DNA of 64,000 nucleotides from an uncultured Verrucomicrobiota bacterium (GTDB taxonomy: Bacteria; Verrucomicrobiota; Kiritimatiellia; SS1-B-03-39; UBA6053). Made by a program: the position numbers and the translations under genes. A model generated the notes under the pieces. That model was not told the DNA's origin, did no database searches, and worked only from the letters and a program-made list of their open reading frames with translations. The stretch spans positions 1 to 64,000 of the forward strand of contig CAKZLZ010000187.1 of the NCBI GenBank assembly GCA_937127435.1. The letters run 5' to 3'. Shown here one piece after another: positions 1 through 8,600 of this stretch (positions within the stretch are counted from its first letter, which is position 1; each line of letters starts with the position of its first letter).

Positions 1-250
1 AACGGAGCGTGTGCACATTTGCCCGCATAAGATTCGGACAGGGTGGTTGAAACGGAGCGTGGGCACATTTGCCCGCAGAAGATTCGGACAGGGTGGTTGA
101 AACGGAGCGTGGGCACATTTGCCCGCAGAAGATTCGGACAGGATAGTTGGAACGGAGCGTGGGTACATTTGCCCGCAGAAGATTCGGGCAGGGTGGTTGT
201 AACGGAGCGTGGGCACATTTGCCCGCAGAAGATTCGGACAGATCAGCGTT
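1..250. repeat. Five-copy 50-bp tandem repeat
   Basis: Five head-to-tail units of exactly 50 bp start at 1, 51, 101, 151 and 201. Each begins AACGGAGCGTG and contains the short hairpin GGGCACATTTGCCC. The units differ at only a few positions; the last diverges after about 41 bp. An open frame runs through the array but only because 50-bp units give periodic codons, so I do not call it a gene. The array runs off the left edge of the window. It lies downstream of the metK/HAD operon. Confidence 0.9.
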
Positions 251-270
251 GAAACGCTGAAACGTGTCCG
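235..270. other. Inverted repeat closing the 50-bp array
   Basis: An imperfect hairpin has outer arms CGGACA (235-240) and TGTCCG (265-270) and inner arms CAGCGTT (244-250) and AACGCTG (253-259). It lies at the end of the tandem array, 36 bp beyond the 3' end of the minus-strand HAD gene. It could help end transcription but has no clear T-run, so I do not call it a terminator. Confidence 0.5.
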
Positions 271-305
271 AGCTCCGTGGTTGTGAAACATATTTGGAGC
301 TTCTA

Positions 306-959
306 TTAAAGCGTTTCTAAATAGGCTTTAAAATTTACCAGGGAGTCGTGGACGTGATCGGCGAGGAGGCTGAGTTGTTCACGGGTATGGGTGGTAGTGA
401 CGCCCAGAGTTTGACATCCGGCGTCACGGGCGGAACGCAGGCCGCCGGGGGTGTCTTCGATGGCCAGGCAATTTTCGGGGGGAATGCCGAGTGTTGAGGC
501 GGCCAGCTGATAACTTTCCGGATCCGGTTTGCTGATGCGGACATCATCGGCGGTGACGATGGTCTGAAAGAGGTCCAAAATCCCGAAAGCCTGAAGCAGG
601 GGGATCACATCCCGGGGTTGCGCGCCGGTACAGAGCGCCACGGGACCACGGGTTGCCGCAAACTGAACCGCTTCCACTGCACCGGGCAAAGGGGAGAGGT
701 TCAGGTTTGCGAGGGCGCTTTCATGGGCCTGCATTTTCCGTTCTAAAAGGTCGGAAATCGAAGGCGGATTTTCAATCCCGGCTTTTTGCAAAGCCGCCAC
801 AAAAGCCTGGCGTGAATCAAAGGCCATGTAGTTTTGCTGATAGGTTTCCCAAGTAAAACCGGCCCCGAGAGGTTCCAATACCGCCTGATAGGACTGGTAA
901 TGTAACGCCTCGGTATCCGCGAGAATCCCGTCGAAATCAAAAATACAGGCCCGGATCAT
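306..959 (-). CDS. HAD hydrolase, subfamily IA (phosphatase or beta-phosphoglucomutase-like)
   Basis: This 217-residue cytoplasmic protein carries all four HAD motifs. Motif I is DFDGILADTE (Asp8 nucleophile, Asp10 acid/base). Motif II is the Thr of ALCTGA, motif III the Lys of ISKPDPES, and motif IV AIEDTPGG. The cap lies between motifs I and II, as in subfamily IA (beta-phosphoglucomutase and phosphoglycolate phosphatase types). The substrate cannot be read from sequence. The start lies 3 bp after the metK stop, so the two are probably co-transcribed. No ribosome site is obvious, which fits translational coupling. The length is normal for the family. Confidence 0.9.
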   Translation of the reverse strand: MIRACIFDFDGILADTEALHYQSYQAVLEPLGAGFTWETYQQNYMAFDSRQAFVAALQKAGIENPPSISDLLERKMQAHESALANLNLSPLPGAVEAVQFAATRGPVALCTGAQPRDVIPLLQAFGILDLFQTIVTADDVRISKPDPESYQLAASTLGIPPENCLAIEDTPGGLRSARDAGCQTLGVTTTHTREQLSLLADHVHDSLVNFKAYLETL

Positions 960-962
960 CGT

Positions 963-2138
963 TTAAACTGCGCTGAGCAGTGCCTCTACTTTGTCGGTAC
1001 GTTCCCAGGTGAAAGTACTTAGGTCTTTTTTGGTGGTGCGGCCGAAGTGTCCATAAGCGGAAGTGGCTTCGAAAACCGGGCGTTTCAGTTCCAAGCCCTC
1101 GATAATTTCGCGGGGTTTGAGACCAAAGACTTTGCGTACGGCTTTGGAGAGCTTGACTTCATCGATGGTACCGGTTCCGAAAGTGTCGACCAGGACGGAG
1201 ACGGGTTCGGGATAACCAATGGCGTAGGCCAATTGCACTTCGCAGCGGGTCGCCAATTTGGCGGCCACGATATTTTTGGCCACGTAGCGCGCCATGTAGG
1301 CTGCGGAACGGTCCACTTTACTTGGATCTTTTCCACTGAAAGCACCGCCCCCGTGACGACCCATGCCGCCGTAGGTATCCACGATGATTTTACGACCGGT
1401 CAATCCGCAATCTCCCTGCGGTCCACCCACCACGAATTTTCCGGTGGGGTTGATCAGATATTTTGTTTTGTTGGAAATCAGTTTTTTGGGCAGAACTTTT
1501 TCCACAACTTCCGCGATTAAGCCGTCTTTGATGGCTTTTTGGCTCACATCGGCACTGTGCTGGGTGGAAAGTACAATGGTATCAATAAAAACGGGCTTGC
1601 CGTTTTCGTAAACCACGGAGACTTGTGATTTTCCATCCGGACGCAAGAAAGGCAATTTACCGGATTTGCGGACCTGGGTCATTTTCCGGGTCAGTTTATG
1701 GGAAAACATGATGGGGGCGGGCATCAGTTCGCGGGTTTCATTGCAGGCATAACCGAACATCATGCCCTGATCGCCGGCGCCCTGTTCCTTGTATTTTCCT
1801 TCGCCTTCACTTACGCCCTGCGCAATGTCGGGAGATTGTCTGTCCAGTGCGACCATGACAGAACAGGAATTGGCATCAAAGCCCAGATCGTTGCCCACAT
1901 AGCCGATGTCTTGAATTTTGGCCCGGACGATGTCCGCGTAGTTGACGACAGCATTGGTGGTGATTTCTCCTGCGAGTACCACCAAACCGGTGTTGACCAG
2001 GGTTTCACAAGCTACGCGGCTTTGCGGATCCTGGGTGAGCAGCGCATCGAGGATGGCATCAGAAATTCCGTCCGAAACTTTATCGGGGTGACCTTCGGTG
2101 ACAGATTCAGAAGTAAAAACATGTGATTTTGCAGACAT
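963..2138 (-). CDS. metK: S-adenosylmethionine synthase
   Basis: MetK makes S-adenosylmethionine from methionine and ATP in the cytoplasm. At 391 residues it has the normal length. Family signatures are visible: [17 protein letters not shown] near residue 12 (ATP and Mg site), [12 protein letters not shown] around 120 and [19 protein letters not shown] around 265 (phosphate-binding loop). A good ribosome site (AAGGAG) lies 7 bp before the ATG. It is the first gene of a two-gene unit with the HAD hydrolase. The leader contains a regularly spaced ATAT motif (separate entry). I see no SAM riboswitch that I can recognise. Confidence 0.98.
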   Translation of the reverse strand: MSAKSHVFTSESVTEGHPDKVSDGISDAILDALLTQDPQSRVACETLVNTGLVVLAGEITTNAVVNYADIVRAKIQDIGYVGNDLGFDANSCSVMVALDRQSPDIAQGVSEGEGKYKEQGAGDQGMMFGYACNETRELMPAPIMFSHKLTRKMTQVRKSGKLPFLRPDGKSQVSVVYENGKPVFIDTIVLSTQHSADVSQKAIKDGLIAEVVEKVLPKKLISNKTKYLINPTGKFVVGGPQGDCGLTGRKIIVDTYGGMGRHGGGAFSGKDPSKVDRSAAYMARYVAKNIVAAKLATRCEVQLAYAIGYPEPVSVLVDTFGTGTIDEVKLSKAVRKVFGLKPREIIEGLELKRPVFEATSAYGHFGRTTKKDLSTFTWERTDKVEALLSAV

Positions 2139-2157
2139 TGTGAGCTCCTTGCGTTAT

Positions 2158-2177
2158 ATATTCAAATATCCGGATAT
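2158..2177. promoter_or_regulatory. Three ATAT half-sites before metK, possible operator
   Basis: Three ATAT tetramers are spaced by exactly 4 bp (2158-2161, 2166-2169, 2174-2177). The right pair forms the perfect 12-bp palindrome ATATCCGGATAT (2166-2177). It lies 20-40 bp before the metK start. Symmetry and position suggest a repressor site. ArsR-type regulators of the SAM cycle are known to use AT-rich palindromes, but linking this site to such a protein is a guess. Confidence 0.4.
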
Positions 2178-2275
2178 ACGGTTTAATACATGAAGACAGG
2201 CTTTTGGCAAGTAAATTGATACGTTTAGACTTTTCCATGTTTCCGGGAAAAGAAAAGGATGCCGTCTGAAAACTT

Positions 2276-3286
2276 TTAGCTTCGGGGGGCGCCAGTCGTT
2301 CCGTGCACCTCAAAAACCGCTTCGCGGATGATTTCGATAGGTTTGGTATTTTTACCGGTAATGACCTGGAGCAGTGCGGTCCCGGCGTCGTACCCCAGTT
2401 GGTAGGCATCCTGGCATACGGAAGAATAAACCGGATTTGCCATAAAGCGGGTTTGATAGTCGTCGAATCCGAGGATGGAAAGATCACCGGGAACGCTGAT
2501 GTTCATTTCGCGACAGGCACGCAAGGCGCCGAAGGTGGCGTAGGGATTGGTGAAAACGGCCGCAGTGGGAGGTTCGGGTTGGCTCATGATTTGATGGACG
2601 AGGCCAATGCCGGCATTAACATCGGGATTGAGCCGGTACACCAGGGAGGGGTCAAAAGGGATTCCCGCATTTTTTAAAGCATCTTTGTATCCCTCCAGGC
2701 GGTCTTCTATATCGGTAGAATGCCAGTTTCCGACTGAAAATGAAATTTTACGGTGACCAATATTGATGAGGTATTCGACTGCTTGGCGGGTGGGTTCCCG
2801 TGAATCACAGGCGACCCAGTTCACGGAGTGGTTGTTGTCAACTCCCTGGGATCCTACCAGCACGATCGGAAAGCCTTCCGCACTGATTTCTTTAACAATA
2901 TGAAAATCTTCCGGACGGGCCTGCATGATGACGCCCCTTAATTCTTTCCGGGTAAAGTACTGGGTATAATTTTCGTTACTTTCTTTGTCGCTGAGCAGAT
3001 CGACCATGGCGAAATCAAAGCGTTGGGAAGAAATGGCTGAACGGATCCCGCCCATTAAGGCGGCGTGGTAGTTGCCCAAAGTGGTTTTAAAACTGCCCGG
3101 GGGATAAACAAATCCAAGATATCGGCTATTTCGTAAACCTACTTTGCGATCATAACCGATTTCCTGCATGGCTTTCAGCACCTGCTCACGGGTGGCCTGA
3201 CTGATACCCGGTTTGTTGTTGAGGGCACGTGAAACCGTGGTGGCGGATACATTCAGTTTTTTGGCAACCGTTCGCATTGAGGGCAT
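2276..3286 (-). CDS. LacI-family transcriptional regulator
   Basis: A 336-residue LacI/GalR regulator. The N-terminal helix-turn-helix is clear (VAKKLNVSATTVSRALNNKP, residues 7-26), followed by the hinge and a periplasmic-binding-protein-like sensor domain (about 60-330). The start is supported by GGAG 7 bp upstream. The gene diverges from the secreted GH16 gene at 3660. Its upstream region shares a 16-bp motif with the promoter region of the PEP-CTERM gene at 5730. Control of those two genes is therefore plausible. The effector is unknown, probably a sugar. Confidence 0.92.
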   Translation of the reverse strand: MPSMRTVAKKLNVSATTVSRALNNKPGISQATREQVLKAMQEIGYDRKVGLRNSRYLGFVYPPGSFKTTLGNYHAALMGGIRSAISSQRFDFAMVDLLSDKESNENYTQYFTRKELRGVIMQARPEDFHIVKEISAEGFPIVLVGSQGVDNNHSVNWVACDSREPTRQAVEYLINIGHRKISFSVGNWHSTDIEDRLEGYKDALKNAGIPFDPSLVYRLNPDVNAGIGLVHQIMSQPEPPTAAVFTNPYATFGALRACREMNISVPGDLSILGFDDYQTRFMANPVYSSVCQDAYQLGYDAGTALLQVITGKNTKPIEIIREAVFEVHGTTGAPRS

Positions 3287-3659
3287 AGAAATTCTCCGAA
3301 TATGAAGTTTGCATAAATCGCAACTGTTTCTTTTCTAGTTTGGTTCCTGAATTCTGCAAGTACCATTGTGAAATATATACAAAGTGCGAAACGAGAATCA
3401 TGAATGGCGGATGGAAAATAAGGTGCGAGAGTGTATTTTATGAAGTTTAGTTACTGTTGCGTTATTATTAATCTTGCCATGGAATAACGCGCTATGGTAA
3501 TTTTTTATTCATAGATACCAAACCCTGCAGAAATTCGTGGACCCGTCTGCAAAATCAAAGTGGATCATTATTTCTTTGCTTGCGGTTTTAGGTTGCTCCT
3601 TCTGTATGTAGAGGGGCACATGATTTTTTGTATAAGTATAATTCAGAATAGGAAGTGTT
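3287..3659. promoter_or_regulatory. Divergent intergenic region with several inverted repeats
   Basis: This 373-bp gap between the LacI gene (minus) and the GH16 gene (plus) has no gene. It holds a 16-bp motif (3453-3468) found again in the opposite orientation at 5693-5708. It also holds GCGTTATT (3459-3466) facing AATAACGC (3483-3490), the pair TTGCCATGG (3474-3482) facing CTATGGTAA (3491-3499), and TGCAGA (3526-3531) facing TCTGCA (3546-3551). The nested repeats look like operator sites for the divergent LacI protein. Confidence 0.5.
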
Positions 3660-5576
3660 ATGAAGTTGAAACCTGTTTCGTTCGGTTGTGTGACTCTGTT
3701 GTCAATGGCGGCATTACAAGTGCAGGGGGTTGAAGACCGCCTTTCCCTGCTCGCGGTTCCTCAACCCGAAAAGGCAATAGCTGTAAGTTCGAATTCGGAT
3801 CAAATTTCCACAGAATGGAAAGAAAAAGCGATTTCGGTAAAGGTGGCACCGGGGAAAGCAGGACCGGCAGTCTATGTCCGTCCCGCGGAAGGCATGTGGG
3901 ACCTTTCCCGTTTCGGTCACTTGGAAGCCATGATTACCAATCCCATGGATGTGCCCTTACGCATCAGCATGCGGGTGGACAATCCGGGGGATTGGCGGGA
4001 TGAACCCTGGAATACAGAAGTGATCCGGGTGCTCCCCGGAAAAACCATGCCGCTCAAGGTCATTTTCGGACACCAATACGGATATAAACCGGGTTACAAA
4101 TTAGACAGCAGCCGGATTGAGAAACTGGTTTTCTTTATTGACCAGACCCAGGTCCCGGTAGCATTCCAAATTGAATCGGTGCTGGCATCCGGGGAGGCAG
4201 GGGAAAAACCATTTGTGGATCCCAAGTACATGCGGCATGTTCCTAAAGCAGGGTTTATTTTGGGGGGAGCGGAGGTCAAATTTGATGCGAAGACACAAGC
4301 GAGCTCTGCGGATAAGGACCTTAAGGTTGAAACAGAGTCGGTTAAAGGTCAGACAGTACTGAATATCGAATTGCCTGGAACGTCTTCGGACCGGACCCTT
4401 GCGATAAAACCTGCAGCGGGACGCTGGGACTTGAGTCAGTCGAATGAATTAAAGCTGAAAGTCACCAATTTGGGGGAAACGGCCGTCAGCTTTTCACTGA
4501 AAGCTGCAAATGGCGGAAGTGTTGAGAAAACGGATACGGTGACGTCTGATGAGCCTCTCGCATCCGGAGAAAGTGCGGAATTGGTTCTTTCTTATCTGCC
4601 TGAAACCACTTGGACCGGTCCGGACGGGGATTTATCCAAGCATGCGAACCGCAAAGGAACCGGCGGCGCTACGTTCAAAAGTGAAAAGGTGGAGAAAATT
4701 GTCATTGGCTTTGTACACCATGGAGATGCCAAAGTGCGTATCGACAGTTTGCAGGCGGTTGCAAAAAGCCGTCCGCTTCCCGAGTGGGTGGGAAAACGTC
4801 CGCCCGTGGATGGAGACTGGGTCATGACCCTGGAAGATAACTTTGATGGGGAGACGATCAATGATGAACTTTGGCATGTGCATGGACCCAACTGGTGGGG
4901 AAACCATAAACTGACTCACTGGAGCCGGGACAATGTGGTTGTTGAAGATGGCACGGCGACTTTACGTATGGAAAAGAAAACAGGGTTTCACAATGATGAT
5001 CCGGAAAGCACCAGCTCTGAATATCAGGGCGGCGTTTTGCGTACCTACGGCAAGTGGACCCAGAAATACGGTTATTTTGAAAGCCGGATGAAATTGCCCA
5101 CCGCCGCTGCAATGTGGCCGGCGTTTTGGCTGATGCCGGACCGCGGGGTAGAGGCAGGCGAACAATGGCGTCGGGCGAACATCGGCAATGGCGGTATGGA
5201 GTTTGATATTATGGAACATCTTACCCGTTGGGGACCTTATCGTTATACCACAGCCATGCACTGGGATGGATACGGCAAAGAGCATAAAGCCTCCGGCACG
5301 ACCGTGTATTTTTATCCGGATGAAGAGGGCTATGTCACCAGTGGATTGCTTTGGTTGCCCGGGTTGATGGTCTATTATTGCAACGGACGTGAGGTCGCCC
5401 GTTGGGAAAATGAACGGGTGAGTTCCATCCCGTCGTCGATTCTCTACACCATGCCGCTGGGAGGTTGGGACAATGAAAAAAGCCCGGTGGACGAAGAACT
5501 GCCCGCGGACTTCACCATCGATTATCTGCGGGTGTGGCAGCTAAAAGCACATCTTCCCGTGAAGGGGGGGGAGTAG
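3660..5576 (+). CDS. Secreted GH16-family glycoside hydrolase with two N-terminal beta modules
   Basis: The 638-residue protein has a signal peptide (about residues 1-23). Two related beta-sandwich-like modules follow, about 45-180 and 205-375; both contain WDLS followed by a stretch on asymmetry of contacts typical of carbohydrate-binding modules. A C-terminal GH16 domain spans about 385-632. The GH16 active-site signature is present as E-F-D-I-M-E, with Glu514 the likely nucleophile and Glu519 the acid/base. Aromatic residues such as WPAFWLMP line the cleft as in agarases, carrageenases and laminarinases. The exact substrate cannot be told. It is exported and probably cuts an algal or other beta-glycan. 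It lies between a LacI regulator and a PEP-CTERM gene. Confidence 0.88.
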   Translation: MKLKPVSFGCVTLLSMAALQVQGVEDRLSLLAVPQPEKAIAVSSNSDQISTEWKEKAISVKVAPGKAGPAVYVRPAEGMWDLSRFGHLEAMITNPMDVPLRISMRVDNPGDWRDEPWNTEVIRVLPGKTMPLKVIFGHQYGYKPGYKLDSSRIEKLVFFIDQTQVPVAFQIESVLASGEAGEKPFVDPKYMRHVPKAGFILGGAEVKFDAKTQASSADKDLKVETESVKGQTVLNIELPGTSSDRTLAIKPAAGRWDLSQSNELKLKVTNLGETAVSFSLKAANGGSVEKTDTVTSDEPLASGESAELVLSYLPETTWTGPDGDLSKHANRKGTGGATFKSEKVEKIVIGFVHHGDAKVRIDSLQAVAKSRPLPEWVGKRPPVDGDWVMTLEDNFDGETINDELWHVHGPNWWGNHKLTHWSRDNVVVEDGTATLRMEKKTGFHNDDPESTSSEYQGGVLRTYGKWTQKYGYFESRMKLPTAAAMWPAFWLMPDRGVEAGEQWRRANIGNGGMEFDIMEHLTRWGPYRYTTAMHWDGYGKEHKASGTTVYFYPDEEGYVTSGLLWLPGLMVYYCNGREVARWENERVSSIPSSILYTMPLGGWDNEKSPVDEELPADFTIDYLRVWQLKAHLPVKGGE

Positions 5577-5692
5577 ACGTGTGGGGCAACGACGGAATAA
5601 ATCCTTTATTATTTTAGGTATATACCGATTAAAAAAAAACTAAATTTCTTTAATTTGCCTGTTTACAACTCAATCAGATTGATACAATATTT

Positions 5693-5708
5693 ATAATAAC
5701 GCAACAGT
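5693..5708 (+). promoter_or_regulatory. Shared 16-bp upstream motif (copy 2)
   Basis: ATAATAACGCAACAGT occurs here, 22 bp before the PEP-CTERM start at 5730, and as its exact reverse complement at 3453-3468 upstream of the LacI gene. It overlaps a TATAAT box at 5692-5697. A 16-bp exact match in two regulatory regions 2.2 kb apart suggests a shared promoter or operator element. Confidence 0.45.
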
Positions 5709-5729
5709 TCCTCTTTTTAGGAGATTCCC

Positions 5730-6521
5730 ATGAAATTAAAAAAAATATTATCTTCAGTCATCTATTTAGGAATGCTTACTTCTATTTCTTTGGCCGGTAC
5801 ATTGACTTGGGATGGCGAGGCCAGCCCAGGTGATAATGATTGGACCACAGCACTTAACTGGGATGGAGATGTAGTTCCGAATAACGGAGATTATGGCGAT
5901 TTCGCCGAATTCACGGACACCTATATCGGGCTTCAGACTGCAAACATTGATGGAACGCGGAAAGTGCAGGGGGTAATTTTTGACAACACATCCGGCTGGG
6001 CTATCACCGGGTCCCAATTGACGCTTCGCACCGTGGACGCGACTGGCACCGGGACCAATACGATGAATACGGTCAAAACCTATCAAAATAACAACAGTTG
6101 GACCATTGGTTCGGGAAGTATTTTGGCGTTGAACGATTTGTACATTGATGGTGCGTACGACCTCGATCTTTCGGGGGGTGGATCTATGATGCTGAACAAC
6201 CGCGCAGGTGGTTGGAGTGGAGGTAAATCCATTACCGTGAACGATGCCACCTTGGAAGTTGCGGGAAACTTCGCTTTCAGCAGTGCGGGCACCGTCTATC
6301 TCGGAGATGCGGCGGCAACTATTCTCCTGGTGGATTCAGTTTCAAATGTGCAGGCACGGATTGGCTCTTCCATCATCGACAATACGGCGCTTGGACTCAG
6401 CGTGACAGATATCGGGGGCGGTGTTTCCCAAGTTTCGGTGATCCCCGAACCTTCTACTGCGGCTTTAGTTTTGCTTAGCGGATTGACTGCGTTTTGTGTG
6501 GTTCGGAAACGCAAAAGCTGA
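5730..6521 (+). CDS. PEP-CTERM sorting-domain protein
   Basis: A 263-residue exported protein. A signal peptide (about 1-22) is followed by a passenger that starts TLTWDGEASPGDNDW, a pattern common in autotransporter-like beta-helix proteins. The C-terminus is a PEP-CTERM anchor: IPEPSTAALVLLSG, a hydrophobic helix, then VVRKRKS. PEP-CTERM proteins are cut and sorted by exosortase at the cell envelope; no exosortase is encoded in this window. AGGAG lies 8 bp before the ATG. A strong terminator follows at 6546. Confidence 0.9.
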   Translation: MKLKKILSSVIYLGMLTSISLAGTLTWDGEASPGDNDWTTALNWDGDVVPNNGDYGDFAEFTDTYIGLQTANIDGTRKVQGVIFDNTSGWAITGSQLTLRTVDATGTGTNTMNTVKTYQNNNSWTIGSGSILALNDLYIDGAYDLDLSGGGSMMLNNRAGGWSGGKSITVNDATLEVAGNFAFSSAGTVYLGDAAATILLVDSVSNVQARIGSSIIDNTALGLSVTDIGGGVSQVSVIPEPSTAALVLLSGLTAFCVVRKRKS

Positions 6522-6545
6522 GTCTGCTGTTCATCGTAAAAATTC

Positions 6546-6576
6546 AAAAATGCCGGATTCATTTCCGGCATTTTTT
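6546..6576 (+). terminator. Rho-independent terminator after the PEP-CTERM gene
   Basis: A perfect 7-bp stem TGCCGGA / TCCGGCA with a 6-nt loop is followed by six T, and flanking A and T runs extend the stem. It lies 25 bp after the stop codon at 6521. Confidence 0.9.
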
Positions 6577-6965
6577 ATTGGGGGTGACGACAGTTTGAGG
6601 GAATGTAAGTATTCGGCACCCCCGGTGGAATGAGGTCCGGGATTGGGGAACCCGGCCCTGACGGACCGCTCTTTGGAGAGCCGGCCTTTCAGGCCTCTGG
6701 ATTTGGGTTGTACTTAGGGCTCCGGCACTGGCGGGCCGGGCTTTGGAGGATCATCCCTTCGGGATTTTCGATACCGGTTTTTTTCTGAGTCAGTCCAGGG
6801 GTGGTAACCGGCGCATCGGTTTCCCAGTCCCAACGGGACGGCTCTCCGCAGCCCGGTCCGTCAGGGCCGGGATAGAAAGATCGATGGGAGGGGGAGTGCT
6901 GAAAGCACGGCTCTCAAACAGGGTTCTCGGCAGGGAGGAAGGTGGCCTCTGGATTTGGGTTGTGC
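6577..6965. repeat. Hairpin-rich intergenic repeat region
   Basis: A 390-bp convergent gap with no convincing gene. It is made of short GC-rich hairpins such as GCCGGCCTTTCAGGCC and CATCCCTTCGGGATT, and motifs like CTTTGGAGAGCCGGCC that recur in other gaps (21790-22020, 35066-35278). A 25-bp segment at 6692-6716 is repeated with one mismatch at 6944-6968, where it overlaps the stop codon of the GH5 gene. Confidence 0.6.
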
Positions 6966-8564
6966 TTATTCCAGTTCCATCCAGTCCAGACTGACAGATC
7001 CTTTTTTGACGATCACTTTTAAACTGTGTTTGCCGCCGGGGATGAGCTGGTTTGTAGAGAGGGTTTGCCGGTGCCAGCCCTGGTCTATTTTCAGCGGACC
7101 GCATACCGCGGTTTCACTGTTCAGCCAGAATTCGATTTCTGTGTCCGGGGTGTTGCCACAGAGATGGGCGCTGAGATCTGTCGGGGTGTCACCCTGGGCA
7201 TTTACCTCGTATTTGACCCAGTCACCTTTTTGCAGAGTGAGGCAAAGACTTTCCTCTTCGGCGTGGTGTTGTTTCCCGGCATATTTATAGGAGGGATACT
7301 CACTGTCTTTTCCAGAAATAAATTTCAGGTTGGCGCCTTCCTCGCGCCGGATGTTGAGGTGGGTGGTGACATTTTCTCTGAAATAGTAGGATCTTCCAAG
7401 TCCTTTCATTTCGTAAGCTTCCGCGGGGATACGGAAGGGGACGCGGCGCATCATGGCGTTCACGGTTTCCGGCAGGTAGTCACAATTTTCAAAGCGGATG
7501 TTGTCGAGATATTGGTTGAGAATGCTTTCAGCTTCACCGGCATCCACCTCTATTTTCCCCAGGGCGGCCTGGGAGATTTTCTCCCAGCCTTCGGGAGTTT
7601 TAATCGAGCAGGGGTTGTTCAGGGTATTCATTTTTTTCCAGGGCCAGAAACACCAGGAAATATTGTGATCTTCGAGCAGTTGAAAAGAACTGGCATACCA
7701 ATCCAAATTGTTTTCTCCGCTTTCCCCCATCCATAACGGCACATTCAGGGTTTCCCGAATATTGAGGTAGTCGCGAATAAAGCGGTAGTCATTCGGGTTC
7801 CAGTATTTGTGGAACTGGATGATCAGATTGTCATCCAGTTTTTCCGTAAAGATCCGGAAGTTGGTAGCCCAGTGCGCACATTCGACGATGATAATATGTT
7901 GCGGATCCACTTCGCGTATCGCCCGGATAATTTTTTGATATAAGGCGATCAGATCGGGGTTGAATTTTTTATGTTCCTCCGGAAGGGGTTCGTTGAGGAG
8001 ATCATATCCGCCCACCACGGAACGGTCCCGGTAGCGTTCGGCAATACCCCGCCAAAAAGAAATGGTAAGCGTTTCATTTTCAGAGTCAGTGAATAAATTT
8101 GGAAACCCGTCCGAGTCATCAATGTTGGTGCCGGTTTGCCCTCCGGGTGCGCCGTGTAAATCGATGATGACATAAAGACCGTACTTTTCACAGAGGTCCA
8201 GAAAGTCATCGATGCGTTTCATGCGGGCTTCAATGAAATCGCCGTCGCCGGTCATAAACAATCGGAAATTCAAAGGCAGTCGAATGGAGTTGTAGCCTTC
8301 CTTCGCAATTTGCCGGATATCGTTTTCAGTGGTGTAGCGGTCGTAAAAGGTTTCCCAAAAGGCAGCGGCTTTTCCGGTTCCGATGAGGTCGACGAAGAGG
8401 GCTTCAATTTTTTTTGCAGAGGAAAGTGAATGTGGAAATTTCCACATATAGCCTTCGGGTAAAAACCAGTTCCCGAGATTTACCCCGCGGAGAAGAATTT
8501 CATCACCGGTTTCATTTACAATTCGGGTGCCGGAGGTTTTGAGGAATTCGGGTTGTGCGGTCAT
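6966..8564 (-). CDS. GH5-family glycoside hydrolase with C-terminal CBM
   Basis: A 532-residue enzyme. The N-terminal (beta/alpha)8 GH5 (cellulase superfamily) domain spans about residues 1-360. The acid/base Glu192 lies in LLNEPLPEE and the nucleophile is probably Glu281 in WMGESGE; RGVNLGNWFLPEG is typical of the family. The last 140 residues (about 385-532) look like a CBM6/35-type beta-sandwich ending LDWMELE. I chose the ATG at 8564 (MTAQPEF) over an in-frame TTG at 8600, which directly abuts the upstream gene. No signal peptide is visible, so it may act inside the cell on imported oligosaccharides. It is the last gene of an operon with a lipoprotein and a pseudopilin. Confidence 0.87.
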   Translation of the reverse strand: MTAQPEFLKTSGTRIVNETGDEILLRGVNLGNWFLPEGYMWKFPHSLSSAKKIEALFVDLIGTGKAAAFWETFYDRYTTENDIRQIAKEGYNSIRLPLNFRLFMTGDGDFIEARMKRIDDFLDLCEKYGLYVIIDLHGAPGGQTGTNIDDSDGFPNLFTDSENETLTISFWRGIAERYRDRSVVGGYDLLNEPLPEEHKKFNPDLIALYQKIIRAIREVDPQHIIIVECAHWATNFRIFTEKLDDNLIIQFHKYWNPNDYRFIRDYLNIRETLNVPLWMGESGENNLDWYASSFQLLEDHNISWCFWPWKKMNTLNNPCSIKTPEGWEKISQAALGKIEVDAGEAESILNQYLDNIRFENCDYLPETVNAMMRRVPFRIPAEAYEMKGLGRSYYFRENVTTHLNIRREEGANLKFISGKDSEYPSYKYAGKQHHAEEESLCLTLQKGDWVKYEVNAQGDTPTDLSAHLCGNTPDTEIEFWLNSETAVCGPLKIDQGWHRQTLSTNQLIPGGKHSLKVIVKKGSVSLDWMELE

Positions 8565-8600
8565 AATGTTTTGCTGATTACCGAAATTTCCAAACTGCAA

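Noticed and set aside
43..252. Open frame in the 50-bp array
   Set aside because: The frame is kept open by the repeat, with no start context and no conserved protein-like composition.
2139..2275. SAM riboswitch before metK
   Set aside because: The leader is short and AT-rich; I could not match any known SAM-riboswitch core.
8565..8600. TTG start for GH5 at 8600
   Set aside because: The extra 12 residues have no family support and the TTG directly abuts the previous stop.
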